Assembly: GCA_005790965.1 (NCBI GenBank)
Contig: SXTL01000044.1
Location: forward strand, 1-28,081
Source: Burkholderiales bacterium
GTDB taxonomy: Bacteria; Pseudomonadota; Gammaproteobacteria; Burkholderiales; Thiobacillaceae
Direction: 5' to 3'
Length of the DNA: 28,081 nucleotides
Shown: positions 6,715-15,024 of the stretch, in pieces
How positions within the stretch are numbered: the stretch's first letter is position 1
Layout: each line of letters starts with the position of its first letter
Notes under the pieces: generated by a model
Told to the model about the DNA's origin: nothing
Databases searched by the model: none
What the model saw: the letters and a program-made list of their open reading frames with translations, nothing else
Made by a program: the position numbers and the translations under genes

Positions 6715-8355
6715 TCAGCGGTGGATGGCCAAGTGGCGTGGGGTCCAGGCCTGGGGTGTCTTGTGGACGAAGCGGGCGCGGGCGACATGGTAACTGGCAT
6801 CGAAGCCGTAGAAGTTGCGTTGCATGGCAGTCAATTCAGCGGCCCGGCAGGCCGCCAGAGCCGCCTCGTCAAGCAATGCCTTGGGCGCGCAGCTTGCGCC
6901 GAATGCTTCAGAATTGGCCATAGCCTGGGCGCGTTGCAGGACGGTACTCATGAAGTTTTCCGATGCCAGTTCCGCATCAATGAGACCTAACCGAACCGCC
7001 TCGGCGCTGCCGATCGGCCGGCGGTGCTCCAGAAGGCTGCGATCGGCCATGCGCTGCGGCAGGGTCCAGGTCCAGTATTCCGATCCATACAGGTTGCCCA
7101 TGTTTTTGTAATGCGGGTTAAGTACCACACCGGCGCGCGCCCAAACGGCGTCGCAGGTCAGGGCCAGAAAAACGCCCCCGGCCCCGGCGTTGCCTTGCAG
7201 GGCGGCCACGGTCTGGCGATCAGTGGTTTGGAGGATGGCCAGACACAGATCGTCCATGGCGTTGATGTTGGCCCAGGAGGCATCTGCCGGACTAGCGGCC
7301 GCCTCGATGGCGTTGAGATCGAGGCCGTTGCAGAAGAACTCTGCGCCGCCTGCTAGCACCAGCACCCGCGTTGGACGCTGGCAGGCGACTAGCCAGGCTT
7401 CGCGCAGGCGCAGGCAGGTCTTGGTGTCGAGGGCGCCGTTGTAAACCTCGAAATAAATCACGCCGACCGCGCCGTGTTCCGTGTAGTGGATCGGATCGAC
7501 CGGGGTTGTGTCGAGCGCAGGCAGGTCCAGTACGGCGGGAAGATGTTGCGTGAGGGGGCGTTTGATGCCCGCTGAGGGGCCGTGACCAATCTTGGCGTGG
7601 CCGATCCACACTGCCCCATCGGTTGTGGCGCGCACCAGTCCATCAGCCGCGTGGCCCAGCAAGGCTCCGGGTGTGCCGATGGCCGGATAGAGCCGGGCGT
7701 TGTATAGCCGCACCGGTTCGTCATACAGGCTGTCCAGCCGCCCCGGCGTGCCGTCGCCGCTGTGTATCTTGCGCAGCACGGTGACGGTGTCGTCGTGTGC
7801 CCAGTCGATGGGGGCGTCAGCACTACGCAGGACGGGACGGGTCGTGCCGCGCACACCCGGCCAGGCCGCTTGTATAGTGGGTTGCCAGCGACCGGCCTGA
7901 TGGTCGGCAAAATAGGCCAGGGCCTCGGTTACGGCCTGCACGGTGGCCTCGGTTACCTCGCGCCGGTACAGGCTTGATTTGCTGGTCGTGCGCAGGGTAA
8001 ATGCGGCCGTTGCCCAGATCGGCCCGGCATCCATGGTCGCCGTGGCCTGCAATACGGTGACGCCCCAGTCGGCCTCCCCTTGCAGAATGGCCCAATCGAG
8101 TGCGCTCGGGCCGCGGTCGCCGGGGATGCCGGGGTGCACGATCAGGCAGGGTAGCCGCTGCCATACTGTTTCGGGAATGGCGCGTTTGAGAAACGGCGCT
8201 AGAACCAAGTCTGGGCCAAAGAGCGCTACTGCCTCTTCAGTGATGCGATCGTTGATGTCGTATTCAACGGACAGGGTGTGCCCCGCCGCTGCCAGTTCGA
8301 CAAACAGACGTTGCGTGAGGCTGTTGAAGCTATGGCAAAGAAGGAGGATGCGCAT
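6715..8355 (-). CDS. hoxX: HoxX, CO-ligand synthesis for [NiFe] hydrogenase
   Basis: A 546-residue two-domain protein. Residues 1 to about 270 resemble formyl-tetrahydrofolate transferases and hydrolases (MRILLLCHSFNSL start; FGPDLVLAPFL; HPGIPGDRGPSALDWAI). Residues from about 290 resemble enoyl-CoA hydratase/isomerase, with GNAGAGGVFLALTCDAVWAR and LNPHYKNMGNLYGSEYW, the latter typical of HoxX. Known HoxX takes the formyl group of N10-formyl-THF via formyl-CoA to make the CO ligand of the active-site iron under aerobic conditions. It starts 8 bases after hypE and ends one base before copA, so it is part of the hyp operon. Its presence suggests the hydrogenase is matured in air. Confidence 0.92.
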   Translation of the reverse strand: MRILLLCHSFNSLTQRLFVELAAAGHTLSVEYDINDRITEEAVALFGPDLVLAPFLKRAIPETVWQRLPCLIVHPGIPGDRGPSALDWAILQGEADWGVTVLQATATMDAGPIWATAAFTLRTTSKSSLYRREVTEATVQAVTEALAYFADHQAGRWQPTIQAAWPGVRGTTRPVLRSADAPIDWAHDDTVTVLRKIHSGDGTPGRLDSLYDEPVRLYNARLYPAIGTPGALLGHAADGLVRATTDGAVWIGHAKIGHGPSAGIKRPLTQHLPAVLDLPALDTTPVDPIHYTEHGAVGVIYFEVYNGALDTKTCLRLREAWLVACQRPTRVLVLAGGAEFFCNGLDLNAIEAAASPADASWANINAMDDLCLAILQTTDRQTVAALQGNAGAGGVFLALTCDAVWARAGVVLNPHYKNMGNLYGSEYWTWTLPQRMADRSLLEHRRPIGSAEAVRLGLIDAELASENFMSTVLQRAQAMANSEAFGASCAPKALLDEAALAACRAAELTAMQRNFYGFDASYHVARARFVHKTPQAWTPRHLAIHR

Positions 8356-8363
8356 CGGAGGTG

Positions 8364-9404
8364 TCAGCAGATACGGGGCAACGGCTCACCTGACAGCCAG
8401 TCCACCATGCGCCGACCACCGAAGCGGGTTTGCATCTGCACAAAATGATGCGGGTCGTCGGTAATCGAGCCGATCTGAGCTGCGTTGCGGCCCAGCGGGT
8501 GGGCGCGCAGGGTTTGCAGCGTTGCTTCCGCCGATGCCGCAGCACAAACCACAATGAGCTTGCCTTCGTTGGCGATATTAAGCGGATCGAGGCCCAGCAG
8601 TTCGCAGGCACCTTCCACGGCTGGCTGGATCGGGATGGCGGCCTCCATGAGGGTCATGCCGCAGCGCGATTGCTGGGCGATTTCGTTCAGTGTCGCGGCC
8701 AGACCGCCCCGGGTGGGGTCGCGCATCAGGCGCAGCTCAGTGCCACTCGCGATCAGGGCAGCGGTCAACCCATTGAGCGCTGCGCTGTCGGAGACGATGG
8801 GCGCGGCAAATTGCAGATTCTCGCGCTGGCTCATGATGGCCATGCCGTGATCGCCGATGGTGCCGGAGATCAGCACCGCGTCGCCGGGCCGGGCATGGGC
8901 ACCGGACAGATTCACACCATCGAGCAACACGCCGACGCCGGTAGTTGTGATGAATACGCCGTCGGCTTTGCCGCGTTCGACGACCTGGGTGTCGCCGGTG
9001 ACGATCTGCACGCCGGCACCGTGTGCGGCTGCCGCCATCGATTGCACGATGCGTTCCAGGTCGGCAAGCGGAAAGCCCTCTTCGAGGATGAAGCCGGCGG
9101 ATAGCCATAGGGGGGTCGCACCCATCACGGCGACATCGTTGACCGTACCATGTACCGCCAGCGCGCCAATGTCACCGCCGGGGAAGAAGAGCGGCGTGAT
9201 CACATGGCTGTCCGTGGACATCACCAGCCGACCAGGCTGCACAGGTAGCACAGTGCCGTCGTTACCCTGCGCCAAGAGATCGTTGCCGAGGTGTTTGGCG
9301 AATAGTTCGCGAATCAGTTGTTGCATGGCGCGACCGCCACCGCCGTGGTTCATGTCGATGTGACCATGTTTGAGGTCGAGCGGGCGGGTGTAGTCGGTTT
9401 TCAT
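8364..9404 (-). CDS. hypE: Hydrogenase maturation protein HypE
   Basis: A 346-residue member of the PurM-like/AIR synthase family. It dehydrates the carbamoyl group received from HypF on its C-terminal cysteine to a thiocyanate, the source of the CN ligands. The C-terminus is LPRIC, with the essential terminal Cys. The N-terminal part holds the conserved DLKHGHIDMNHGGGGRAM and MSTDSHVITPLFFPGGDIG segments used in nucleotide binding. The ATG at 9404 overlaps the hypD stop as ATGA. Upstream in-frame codons would add residues overlapping hypD and unlike the family, so they were set aside. Confidence 0.95.
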   Translation of the reverse strand: MKTDYTRPLDLKHGHIDMNHGGGGRAMQQLIRELFAKHLGNDLLAQGNDGTVLPVQPGRLVMSTDSHVITPLFFPGGDIGALAVHGTVNDVAVMGATPLWLSAGFILEEGFPLADLERIVQSMAAAAHGAGVQIVTGDTQVVERGKADGVFITTTGVGVLLDGVNLSGAHARPGDAVLISGTIGDHGMAIMSQRENLQFAAPIVSDSAALNGLTAALIASGTELRLMRDPTRGGLAATLNEIAQQSRCGMTLMEAAIPIQPAVEGACELLGLDPLNIANEGKLIVVCAAASAEATLQTLRAHPLGRNAAQIGSITDDPHHFVQMQTRFGGRRMVDWLSGEPLPRIC

Positions 9405-10528
9405 GCGGGACTCCGGTGTCGGCCATAAGTGTAATGCGCAGCGCAGGCGCCTTCCGACGACACCATGCAGGATCCCATCGGCGTGTCGGGGGTGCAGATC
9501 GTGCCAAACAGCGTGCAATCGATGGGCTGTTTGACGCCGCGCAGGATGGCGCCGCAGGCGCAGGCCTTGTGGTCGGGAGCCGGTTGATAGGCGAGGTCGA
9601 AGCGGGCCTCGGCATCGAAGCGGGCGAAGCGTTCACGAATCTTGAGGGCTGAGTAGGGTACCTCGCCCAGACCGCGCCACTCAAAATGTTTGCGCAGCTC
9701 GAAGCATTCCACCACAAGGGCCTGCGCGCGGCGATTGCCGGCGCGGGAGACGGCGCGGGTGAACTCGTTTTCAACGGCAAAACGGCCGGCGTTAACCTGC
9801 CGTACCAACATCAGGATGGCCTGCATGACATCGAGCGGCTCGAAACCGGCGATAACCACCGGCTTACGATATTCCTCGGCGAAGAACTCATAGGGTTGGC
9901 TGCCGATGATGGTGGACACATGGGCCGGGCCAATAAAGCCATCCAGTGACACGAGGCCTAGGTCGCGCACCTCGGGTGAGTCGAGGATGTGCGCGATGGC
10001 CGCCGGGGTGAGGACATGGCAGCACAACACCGAGAAGTTGTCCAAGCCTTCACGCTCGGCGCCCATGAGTGCGACGGCGGTGGGCGGCGTGGTGGTTTCA
10101 AAACCGATGGCAAAGAGCACGACCTCGCGCTTGGGGTTATCACGGGCGATGCGCAGGGCATCCTCAGGGCTATAGATCATGCGAATATCCCCACCTTGTG
10201 CCTTGGCACGCAGCAGTGATAAGCCGTCCGAGGCCGGCACGCGCAAGGTGTCGCCATAGGTGCAAAGGATGACGCCGCGCTTGACGGCTAGATAGATGGC
10301 CAGATCGATGCGACCGATCGGCAACACGCACACGGGACAGCCGGGTCCGTGGATCATACGCACATGCGCGGGCAACAGGTCGGGAATGCCATAGCGGGCG
10401 ATGGCATGCGTATGCCCGCCGCAAAATTCCATGAAGGCATAGCGCCGATGGGGCTGTGCTTCGGCGTGAATGGCCCGGGCAATACCTTGCGCCAAGGCTC
10501 CATCGCGGAATTCGTCGACGAATTTCAT
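9401..10528 (-). CDS. hypD: Hydrogenase maturation protein HypD
   Basis: A 375-residue iron-sulfur scaffold that, with HypC, holds the Fe(CN)2CO unit before its transfer to the large subunit. FCGGHTH (Cys36) and GPGCPVC (Cys64, Cys67) are the conserved redox and iron sites. The C-terminal region (ACACGAI, IDCTLFGTIC, GSCMVSSEGAC) carries the [4Fe-4S] ligands. The length is typical. It begins 4 bases after the hypC stop and overlaps hypE by four bases. Confidence 0.95.
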   Translation of the reverse strand: MKFVDEFRDGALAQGIARAIHAEAQPHRRYAFMEFCGGHTHAIARYGIPDLLPAHVRMIHGPGCPVCVLPIGRIDLAIYLAVKRGVILCTYGDTLRVPASDGLSLLRAKAQGGDIRMIYSPEDALRIARDNPKREVVLFAIGFETTTPPTAVALMGAEREGLDNFSVLCCHVLTPAAIAHILDSPEVRDLGLVSLDGFIGPAHVSTIIGSQPYEFFAEEYRKPVVIAGFEPLDVMQAILMLVRQVNAGRFAVENEFTRAVSRAGNRRAQALVVECFELRKHFEWRGLGEVPYSALKIRERFARFDAEARFDLAYQPAPDHKACACGAILRGVKQPIDCTLFGTICTPDTPMGSCMVSSEGACAAHYTYGRHRSPA

Positions 10529-10532
10529 GCGT

Positions 10533-10769
10533 TCAGGCCGTTGTCGGGTCGACCGCCAGCCCAGCCTCGGCCATTAATTGCAAAGTCTTGCGCGCCTCGT
10601 CCGGATCGAGCTTGGTCAGGGCGTGGCCGACATGGAGGATGACGAAGTCGCCGACCTGGACATTTTCGACTAAGGCGATTGAAACCAATTTGCGTACCCC
10701 GGCCAGTTCGACGATGGCCTCAAATTCGTTATGCACTTCGATAACGCGGGTGGGAATGGCAAGGCACAT
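10533..10769 (-). CDS. hypC: Hydrogenase maturation chaperone HypC
   Basis: A 78-residue HypC/HybG/HupF family chaperone. The N-terminal MCLAIP has the invariant Cys2, exposed after removal of Met, which binds the iron unit and the large-subunit precursor. The residues VGDFVILHVGHAL are the standard core. AGGAG lies within the end of hypF, about eight bases before the ATG. It starts one base after hypF ends, so it is cotranslated with its neighbours. Only one HypC-like gene is seen, so it should serve both HypD and the large subunit. Confidence 0.95.
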   Translation of the reverse strand: MCLAIPTRVIEVHNEFEAIVELAGVRKLVSIALVENVQVGDFVILHVGHALTKLDPDEARKTLQLMAEAGLAVDPTTA

Positions 10770-10770
10770 C

Positions 10771-13059
10771 TCAAAACTCCTGTTGGGCGATCCAGGCCTG
10801 GCCTAGACTCAATCCGCCATCGTTGGGCGGCGCCTGACGCGCCTCGTAAACGGTGAGGCCACGCTCGTGTAGGCTTTGGCGCAGACGATGGGTGAGGATA
10901 CGGTTCAGAAAACAGCCGCCGCCCAGGGCGACGCGCTGGAGATTGTGCGACTTGGCCAGGGTCTGCGTCCAGTCAGCCAAGGCCACGGCCAAGCTGGCGT
11001 GAAAACGGGCAGCGGCTAGAGCAGGTTCGTGAGCGTGATCGAGCAGGCGTGCAAACAGCGGCTTGAGGTCAAGGACGCCATCCGCGCCAATGCGGTAGCT
11101 GTCAGGCCAAGGCTTGGCGTCGCTAGCCGTTTCGGCTAGACCTTCCAGTTGCATGGCGGCTTGGCCCTCGAAGGACACCACGGGGCACAGTCCCAGTAGT
11201 CCGGCGGCGGCATCGAAATGCCGCCCCAGGCTAGTAGTGGGTGGGCAGTTCACGCCTTTTTGTAGTAGCTGGGCGACGCCGCTGGCGTTGGCTTGATCGG
11301 CAAAGCGCTGGACGATGCTGTCGCTGTCAGCCAAATCAAACAGCACGCTAGCGGCCATACGCCAAGGCTCGCGCGCGGCGCGGTCGCCGCCGGGCAGACG
11401 CCGCGCTGCGAGGTGGCTAAGGCGATCAAACCGGGCCCCCTCCACCCGTAACAACTCGCCGCCCCAGGCCTGACCATCCGTGCCTAGGCCGATGCCGTCC
11501 AATGCCAGCCCCAAAACCGGTCCGCTCAGATGATGTTCGGCCATCACGGCGGCGATGTGGGCGTGGTGATGCTGCACCGGCACGGCCATTACACCCCATT
11601 GCGCGGCGAGCTCCTGCGCTAACCGGGTGCTGTAGAAATCGGGGTGCCGGTCGTGGGCAATGCGTTCGGGTTTGACCTGAAGAATATCCAAGAGATGCTG
11701 GGCCACCTCGCGCAGCATGGCACAGGTGGCCGGGTTATCGAGACCGCCAATGTGTTGCGACAGAAAGGCTTCATGGCCCCGCGTGACGCACACGGTATTT
11801 TTGAAATAGCCACCCAGCGCCAGAACGGACGGGCCGCTGTGTGCCAAGCGGATGGATGTTGGCGTGTAGCCACGGGCGCGGCGGATAAATTGCGCTTGGT
11901 TGTTCTCGAGGCGCAGCAGCGAGTCATCGCAGCGCACCACGATGTCGCGGTCATGCATCAGCCAAGCATCTGCGAGGCCGGACAGTCGGCTGCGCGCCTC
12001 GGCGTTGTCGATCACCAGCGGTTCACCACCGGGATTGGCGCTGGTCATGACCAATACCAAGTCTTGCGGCTTATCGATCCAGTCAGTGCCTTGCGGCCGA
12101 GCGGCGGCCTCGTGCCAGAGTAGCCAGTGAATCGGCGTGTAGGGGCGCATCAGGCCCAGCCAGGCGAGGCCAGGGGCGATGTTGGGAAATGTGGTATCGG
12201 CGCCAGGCTGTTTTTGCAGCAGGACGATGGGGCGCTCGCGGGCATCAAGCTGGGACTGCTCAGCGGAATTGGCCTTGACCCATTGCGCCACCGAGACGAG
12301 ATTGGCGGCCATAAGCGCAAAGGGCTTGGCGTCACGGCCTTTGCGTTGGCGCAGGCGGGCCACGGCGGCGCCATTCCGCGCGTCGCAGACGAGGTGAAAT
12401 CCGCCCAAGCCTTTGATGGCGACAATCTCCCCGGCCTGGAGGCGGTGCAGGGTGGCGGCGATGGGGTCGCCATCGATGGGGTCGCCATCACTCGATTCCA
12501 GCCACAATCGGGGGCCGCAAACTGCACAGGCCGTGGGTTCGGCGTGAAAACGGCGGTCGGCAGGGGCGTGGTATTCGCGGGCGCAATCTGGGCAGAGTGG
12601 GAAGTGCGCCATCGAAGTTTGGGCGCGGTCGTAGGGTAGCCGGCGAGTAATCGTGTAACGCGGGCCGCAATGAGTGCAATTGATGAATGGATAGCGGTAG
12701 CGCCGATCCTGCGGGTTAAATAGTTCGGCCAGGCAGTCCGGGCAGGTTGCGCTGTCGGCGCCGATGATGGTGGTTGGCTTACCGGTTCCGCTCTCCAAAA
12801 TGTTGAAATCCGCGAGGGTCTCGGTGGCGGCTTCATGCTGTCGGTCGATATGGTGGATATCGGCTAGCGGCGGTGCTTCCGCACGCAGTCGTGGTTCGAA
12901 TTGAGCGAGCGCACCAGCCTCGCCTTGCAATAGGCATTCGACGCCGCCAGCAGTATTGCGAACCCAGCCGGTCAGACCCAGATCCTGCGCCAAGTGCCAG
13001 ACGCAGGGGCGAAAGCCAACGCCTTGGACCACTCCAGAAATATGCAGGCGATGTTGCAT
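10771..13059 (-). CDS. hypF: Carbamoyltransferase HypF
   Basis: A 762-residue enzyme that makes carbamoyl-AMP from carbamoyl phosphate and passes the group to HypE for the CN ligands. The order is: an N-terminal acylphosphatase domain (VQGVGFRP, residues 10-17), two zinc-finger halves (CPDC...CTHC and CPDC...CAVC, about 109-184), a YrdC-like domain (about 200-380), and a Kae1-like domain with VQHHHAHIAAVMAEH and ALDGIGLGTDG. The ATG at 13059 shares one base with the hypB stop (TGATG). Translating further upstream would run into hypB in another frame. A 15-base perfect tandem duplication near 12460-12489 encodes DGDPI twice, between the zinc-finger and YrdC parts. Confidence 0.95.
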   Translation of the reverse strand: MQHRLHISGVVQGVGFRPCVWHLAQDLGLTGWVRNTAGGVECLLQGEAGALAQFEPRLRAEAPPLADIHHIDRQHEAATETLADFNILESGTGKPTTIIGADSATCPDCLAELFNPQDRRYRYPFINCTHCGPRYTITRRLPYDRAQTSMAHFPLCPDCAREYHAPADRRFHAEPTACAVCGPRLWLESSDGDPIDGDPIAATLHRLQAGEIVAIKGLGGFHLVCDARNGAAVARLRQRKGRDAKPFALMAANLVSVAQWVKANSAEQSQLDARERPIVLLQKQPGADTTFPNIAPGLAWLGLMRPYTPIHWLLWHEAAARPQGTDWIDKPQDLVLVMTSANPGGEPLVIDNAEARSRLSGLADAWLMHDRDIVVRCDDSLLRLENNQAQFIRRARGYTPTSIRLAHSGPSVLALGGYFKNTVCVTRGHEAFLSQHIGGLDNPATCAMLREVAQHLLDILQVKPERIAHDRHPDFYSTRLAQELAAQWGVMAVPVQHHHAHIAAVMAEHHLSGPVLGLALDGIGLGTDGQAWGGELLRVEGARFDRLSHLAARRLPGGDRAAREPWRMAASVLFDLADSDSIVQRFADQANASGVAQLLQKGVNCPPTTSLGRHFDAAAGLLGLCPVVSFEGQAAMQLEGLAETASDAKPWPDSYRIGADGVLDLKPLFARLLDHAHEPALAAARFHASLAVALADWTQTLAKSHNLQRVALGGGCFLNRILTHRLRQSLHERGLTVYEARQAPPNDGGLSLGQAWIAQQEF
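12460..12489. repeat. Perfect 15-bp tandem duplication inside hypF
   Basis: GATGGGGTCGCCATC is present twice head to tail (12460-12474 and 12475-12489). It is in frame and doubles DGDPI in a linker. Each unit itself has GATGG/CCATC inverted ends, which may have promoted slippage. Confidence 0.9.
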
Positions 13060-13982
13060 CAGGTGGGACGGAGCTGCGCCTCCAGCTCGGCAACGCGTTG
13101 TTGTAGAGCGGCTACCGTTTCCAGTCGCAGTGCTTGGGCATGCTCCATGCCGTGGCGCAGCCAAGCGATCCAAGCCTCAAGCCCTTCACCCGATGTGGCG
13201 GAAACCTGGATGACCACCAAGTTCGGATTGACACGATGGGCGTATTCCATACATTGCGCCACATCAAAGCGCAGATGCGGCAACAGGTCGATCTTGTTGA
13301 GCAGCATCAGATCGGCGGCATGGAACATGTCGGGGTATTTGAGCGGTTTGTCCTCGCCCTCGGTCACCGACAGGATGACCACCTTGTGCGCTTCACCCAG
13401 GTCGAATGCGGCGGGGCAAACGAGGTTACCGACATTTTCGATCAACACCAGGCTGTCGTCAGCAAGACCCAGGGTGTCCAAGGCATGGCCAACCATGTGG
13501 GCATCCAGATGGCAGCCCTTTCCGGTGTTGATTTGTAGCGCCATGGCGCCCGTGGTGCGGATGCGATCGGCGTCAAACTGGGTTTGCTGGTCACCTTCGA
13601 TGACCGCCAGTGGTGTGCTATCCGCCAGTCGGCGGATGGTTTCGACCAGCAGCGAGGTCTTGCCCGAGCCGGGGCTGGATACCAGGTTGACGGCGAACTG
13701 GCCGTGCGCGTGGAAGCGTTGGCGGTTGGCTGCAGCGTGGCGGTTGTTTTGGCCGAGAATGTCCTGCTCAATACGCACCATGCGTGCCTGCGACAGACCT
13801 GGTGCGTGGGCATGCGCGGGGCCGAGGCCATAATGATGCGGGTGGTCATGGTGGTGTTCGTGATCGTGCGAATGGCTGTGCGTGGTGCCATCCGCATGGG
13901 TGTGTGCATGGTCGAACCCATGGCCATGGGTTTGGCCTTCGATCTTTGTTTCACCTTGGCCGCAGCCGCATACCGTACACAT
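13059..13982 (-). CDS. hypB: Nickel-insertion GTPase HypB with His-rich store
   Basis: A 307-residue SIMIBI GTPase that loads nickel into the hydrogenase with HypA. The start MCTVCGCG carries the high-affinity metal site (Cys2, Cys5, Cys7). Residues 19-59 hold 17 histidines, a nickel-storage stretch. The P-loop is SPGSGKT (103-109). KGCHLDAH and NVGNLVCP are the conserved metal-site and switch segments, and NKIDLL gives the guanine-specificity motif. The C-terminus (about 285-307) is a short heptad-like coiled coil rich in Leu, Gln and Glu, unusual for HypB. TGAGGA precedes the ATG at good spacing. It lies 9 bases after hypA. Confidence 0.95.
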   Translation of the reverse strand: MCTVCGCGQGETKIEGQTHGHGFDHAHTHADGTTHSHSHDHEHHHDHPHHYGLGPAHAHAPGLSQARMVRIEQDILGQNNRHAAANRQRFHAHGQFAVNLVSSPGSGKTSLLVETIRRLADSTPLAVIEGDQQTQFDADRIRTTGAMALQINTGKGCHLDAHMVGHALDTLGLADDSLVLIENVGNLVCPAAFDLGEAHKVVILSVTEGEDKPLKYPDMFHAADLMLLNKIDLLPHLRFDVAQCMEYAHRVNPNLVVIQVSATSGEGLEAWIAWLRHGMEHAQALRLETVAALQQRVAELEAQLRPT

Positions 13983-13991
13983 GGTTAATCC

Positions 13992-14333
13992 TCACTCCGC
14001 CAGCAAATCCTTGACCCGCATCTCACTCCCGCCAGTTACTTGCACCGGGTGTTTTCCGCACTGCGGACAGGGGTCATACAAAGCCTGCAGGGTGACCTCT
14101 GTCTGACACGACAGGCACCACCCTTTGCCCACAATCTCGATCAACTCCACTCGCGCCGCCTCCGCTAAGCTGCCCTTGAATACAATTTCAAGACACTGAC
14201 GCAGTGCCTCCGGTTCGACGCCTGAAAGTGTACCGATTTCCAGACGAACTTCGGTAACCCGTTGCAGGCCTTGGTCAAGAGCGGCACCTTCCACGATCTG
14301 GAGGACGCTTTCAGCGAGAGACATCTCATGCAT
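13992..14333 (-). CDS. hypA: Nickel-insertion chaperone HypA
   Basis: A 113-residue zinc protein that partners HypB to deliver nickel. MHEMSL provides the nickel-binding N-terminus (His2, Glu3). The zinc site is CLSC (73-76) plus CPQC (89-92). Length and motifs are standard. There is no Shine-Dalgarno sequence: the bases just before the ATG are the T tract and tail of a terminator-like hairpin. HypA is the first gene after the break between structural and maturation genes, so its expression probably depends on read-through of that hairpin or on coupling or processing not visible here. Confidence 0.95.
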   Translation of the reverse strand: MHEMSLAESVLQIVEGAALDQGLQRVTEVRLEIGTLSGVEPEALRQCLEIVFKGSLAEAARVELIEIVGKGWCLSCQTEVTLQALYDPCPQCGKHPVQVTGGSEMRVKDLLAE

Positions 14334-14338
14334 GGCAG

Positions 14339-14361
14339 AAAAAACCCGGCACTAAGCCGGG
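14339..14361 (-). terminator. Hairpin terminator or attenuator between hupE and hypA
   Basis: On the minus strand GCCGGG-like arms are formed by CCCGGC (14361-14356 read in reverse) and GCCGGG (14350-14345) around a five-base loop, followed by six T (14344-14339). The structure is a textbook short Rho-independent terminator. The hypA ATG begins at 14333, only five bases after the T run, so full termination would shut off hypABFCDE-hoxX-copA unless another promoter lies inside hupE. Confidence 0.75.
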
Positions 14362-14378
14362 CTTGGCAAGATCCGGGC

Positions 14379-14978
14379 CTAAACCAGCCCGGTTAGCAGG
14401 CCGGCGCCGAGGGTGGCGACTCCCGCGCCGATCAGCCGCGGTAGCCATACCGAGCGGGCCAGAAGGTAAAGGCCAGCTAAAAGACCGCTGATGTGGAGAG
14501 CCAGGGTGGCCAACATCATGCCTGAGAGGGTGGCAAAGGCCTGTGTGGAGGGGAGTTCAGTTCCATGCGCGATGCCATGGAAGAGGGCGAAGCCACCGAT
14601 GAGACCCAGGGCCAGACTGGTCGGCAGGTGGGCGCGGGTGGCTAGCAGGAGGCCCAACACCAGCAGCGATGCTGCAAGCATTGGCTCAACGGCTGGCAGG
14701 GTCAGGCCGGCAAGGCCAAATACAGCGCCCACTAACAGCACGCAGGCGAAGGCCAGGGGGGCGGCCCAGATACGCCGGGTGGCCAGGGCGCTCCACAGAC
14801 CGACCCCGAGCATGGCCAGCAGGTGATCCATGCCGGTGAAGGGATGCAGGAATCCGGCGATGAAGGCCGCCCCATGGGGCATGCCGGCATCCGCTCCGCC
14901 GTGCGCCCAGGCGAGGCTGGGCAGCACAAGTAACAGGGCGATGGGAGCGGCAACGGAAATAGACGATCTGCGTTTCAT
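14379..14978 (-). CDS. hupE: HupE/UreJ-type nickel permease
   Basis: A 199-residue membrane protein of the HupE/UreJ family, thought to take up Ni(II) for hydrogenase. A cleavable signal (residues 1-25, ends LAWA) is followed at once by HGG, which places a histidine at the mature N-terminus as in characterised HupE. HPFTGMDH (45-52) is the family's metal motif in the first helix. About six helices follow. CGGAG lies about eight bases before the ATG at 14978; upstream in-frame starts would add a non-hydrophobic extension, so I rejected them. It is the last gene before the terminator-like hairpin. Confidence 0.92.
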   Translation of the reverse strand: MKRRSSISVAAPIALLLVLPSLAWAHGGADAGMPHGAAFIAGFLHPFTGMDHLLAMLGVGLWSALATRRIWAAPLAFACVLLVGAVFGLAGLTLPAVEPMLAASLLVLGLLLATRAHLPTSLALGLIGGFALFHGIAHGTELPSTQAFATLSGMMLATLALHISGLLAGLYLLARSVWLPRLIGAGVATLGAGLLTGLV

Positions 14979-15024
14979 GGCGGACTCCGGAGATAGGAAT
15001 GAGCGGTTGTGCTTCATGGGGAGG

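Noticed and set aside
12127..12639. 170-codon plus-strand open frame opposite hypF
   Set aside because: GC-rich antisense shadow of a well-supported gene; no motif and no ribosome site. Similar long shadows opposite hypE, hybC and prfC were left out for the same reason.
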